Shown one piece after another: positions 48,155 through 48,241 of a stretch of DNA of 48,241 nt. A program made the position numbers and the translations under genes. The stretch is from a virus. Position 1 is the first letter of the stretch. Each line of letters opens with the position of its first letter. The notes beneath the pieces are model-generated. The model had not been told where the DNA came from. It was given only the letters and a program-made list of their open reading frames with translations, and ran no database searches. Where the stretch lies: positions 1 to 48,241 of the IMG/VR virus record IMGVR_UViG_3300028829_003582; one strand, 5' to 3'.

Positions 48155-48241
48155 GCGGGCACTCCTTGGGTACGCCACGTCTTACTTATATACCATGATA
48201 CGGTTCGTGTGCGCGCCCGTCTATCAGGTAGGTGAAAAGTC
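48151..48241 (-). CDS. Probable 3' end of the gene at 1-416 (if the window is circular)
   Basis: The minus strand from 48241 continues the frame that leaves the window at position 1: CC at 2-1 plus G at 48241 gives a Pro codon, then 29 sense codons (TFHLPDRRARTRTVS…) and TGA at 48151-48153. That stop overlaps the ATG of the next gene as ATGA. Without circularity this would be only an anonymous 5'-leader. Confidence 0.55.
   Translation of the reverse strand, partial: TFHLPDRRARTRTVSWYISKTWRTQGVPA

Overview
The window reads as the genome of a virulent tailed bacteriophage (double-stranded DNA, GC-rich) of a Gram-negative host. The host inference rests on a nested Rz/Rz1-type spanin pair (lipoprotein lipobox plus membrane-anchored coiled coil), which only makes sense with an outer membrane. 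No integrase, excisionase or phage RNA polymerase was seen, so transcription probably relies on host RNA polymerase. There is no long tape-measure protein and there is one giant (about 2,450 residue) internal-virion-type protein, which fits a short-tailed (podovirus-like) virion better than a long-tailed one; this is inference.

The two window ends appear to join. The leftward gene that runs off position 1 continues in frame at position 48241 and ends at a TGA (48151-48153) that overlaps the ATG of the next leftward gene as ATGA. The window is therefore probably the whole genome, circularised or circularly permuted, opened inside one gene.

Layout. (1) 1-8472, leftward: small terminase, large terminase interrupted by an intein at its Walker A motif, a membrane protein, a two-HTH protein, a three-part protein ending in a Tad2-like (DUF2829) anti-defence domain, an M15 endolysin, a holin, nested i-/o-spanins, and tail proteins. 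(2) 8473-10465, two gene-poor stretches separated by one rightward gene: a strongly G/C strand-biased tract beside the terminase promoter, then an origin-like tract with 42-bp tandem repeats, ten CTGTCCAG octamers in both orientations, about fifteen TTAACA/TGTTAA half-sites and AT-rich tracts. (3) 10466-31295, rightward early/middle genes: many tiny overlapping genes; a MoxR-type AAA+ ATPase, DUF3150-like protein and metallopeptidase-VWA protein module; a probable independent small RNA gene at about 18237-18357; then a replication/recombination block (family A DNA polymerase, Cas4-like nuclease, VRR-NUC nuclease, SNF2-type helicase, SSB-like protein, Cro-like HTH, primase-helicase fusion). (4) 31347-48154, leftward virion operon: a coiled-coil virion protein, portal, scaffold, major capsid, decoration-like protein, adaptor, and two large virion proteins, one carrying a zincin motif and an HTH resembling sigma-70 region 4.

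The most interesting points are the TTAACA operator-like network shared by the origin tract, the terminase promoter, the small-RNA promoter and the SSB-operon leader; the small RNA, whose apical loop is complementary to several of the phage's own ribosome binding sites; the Tad2-like domain fused to two other phage domains; and the phage-borne MoxR/VWA-peptidase module. All calls come from reading the sequence; no database search was run.
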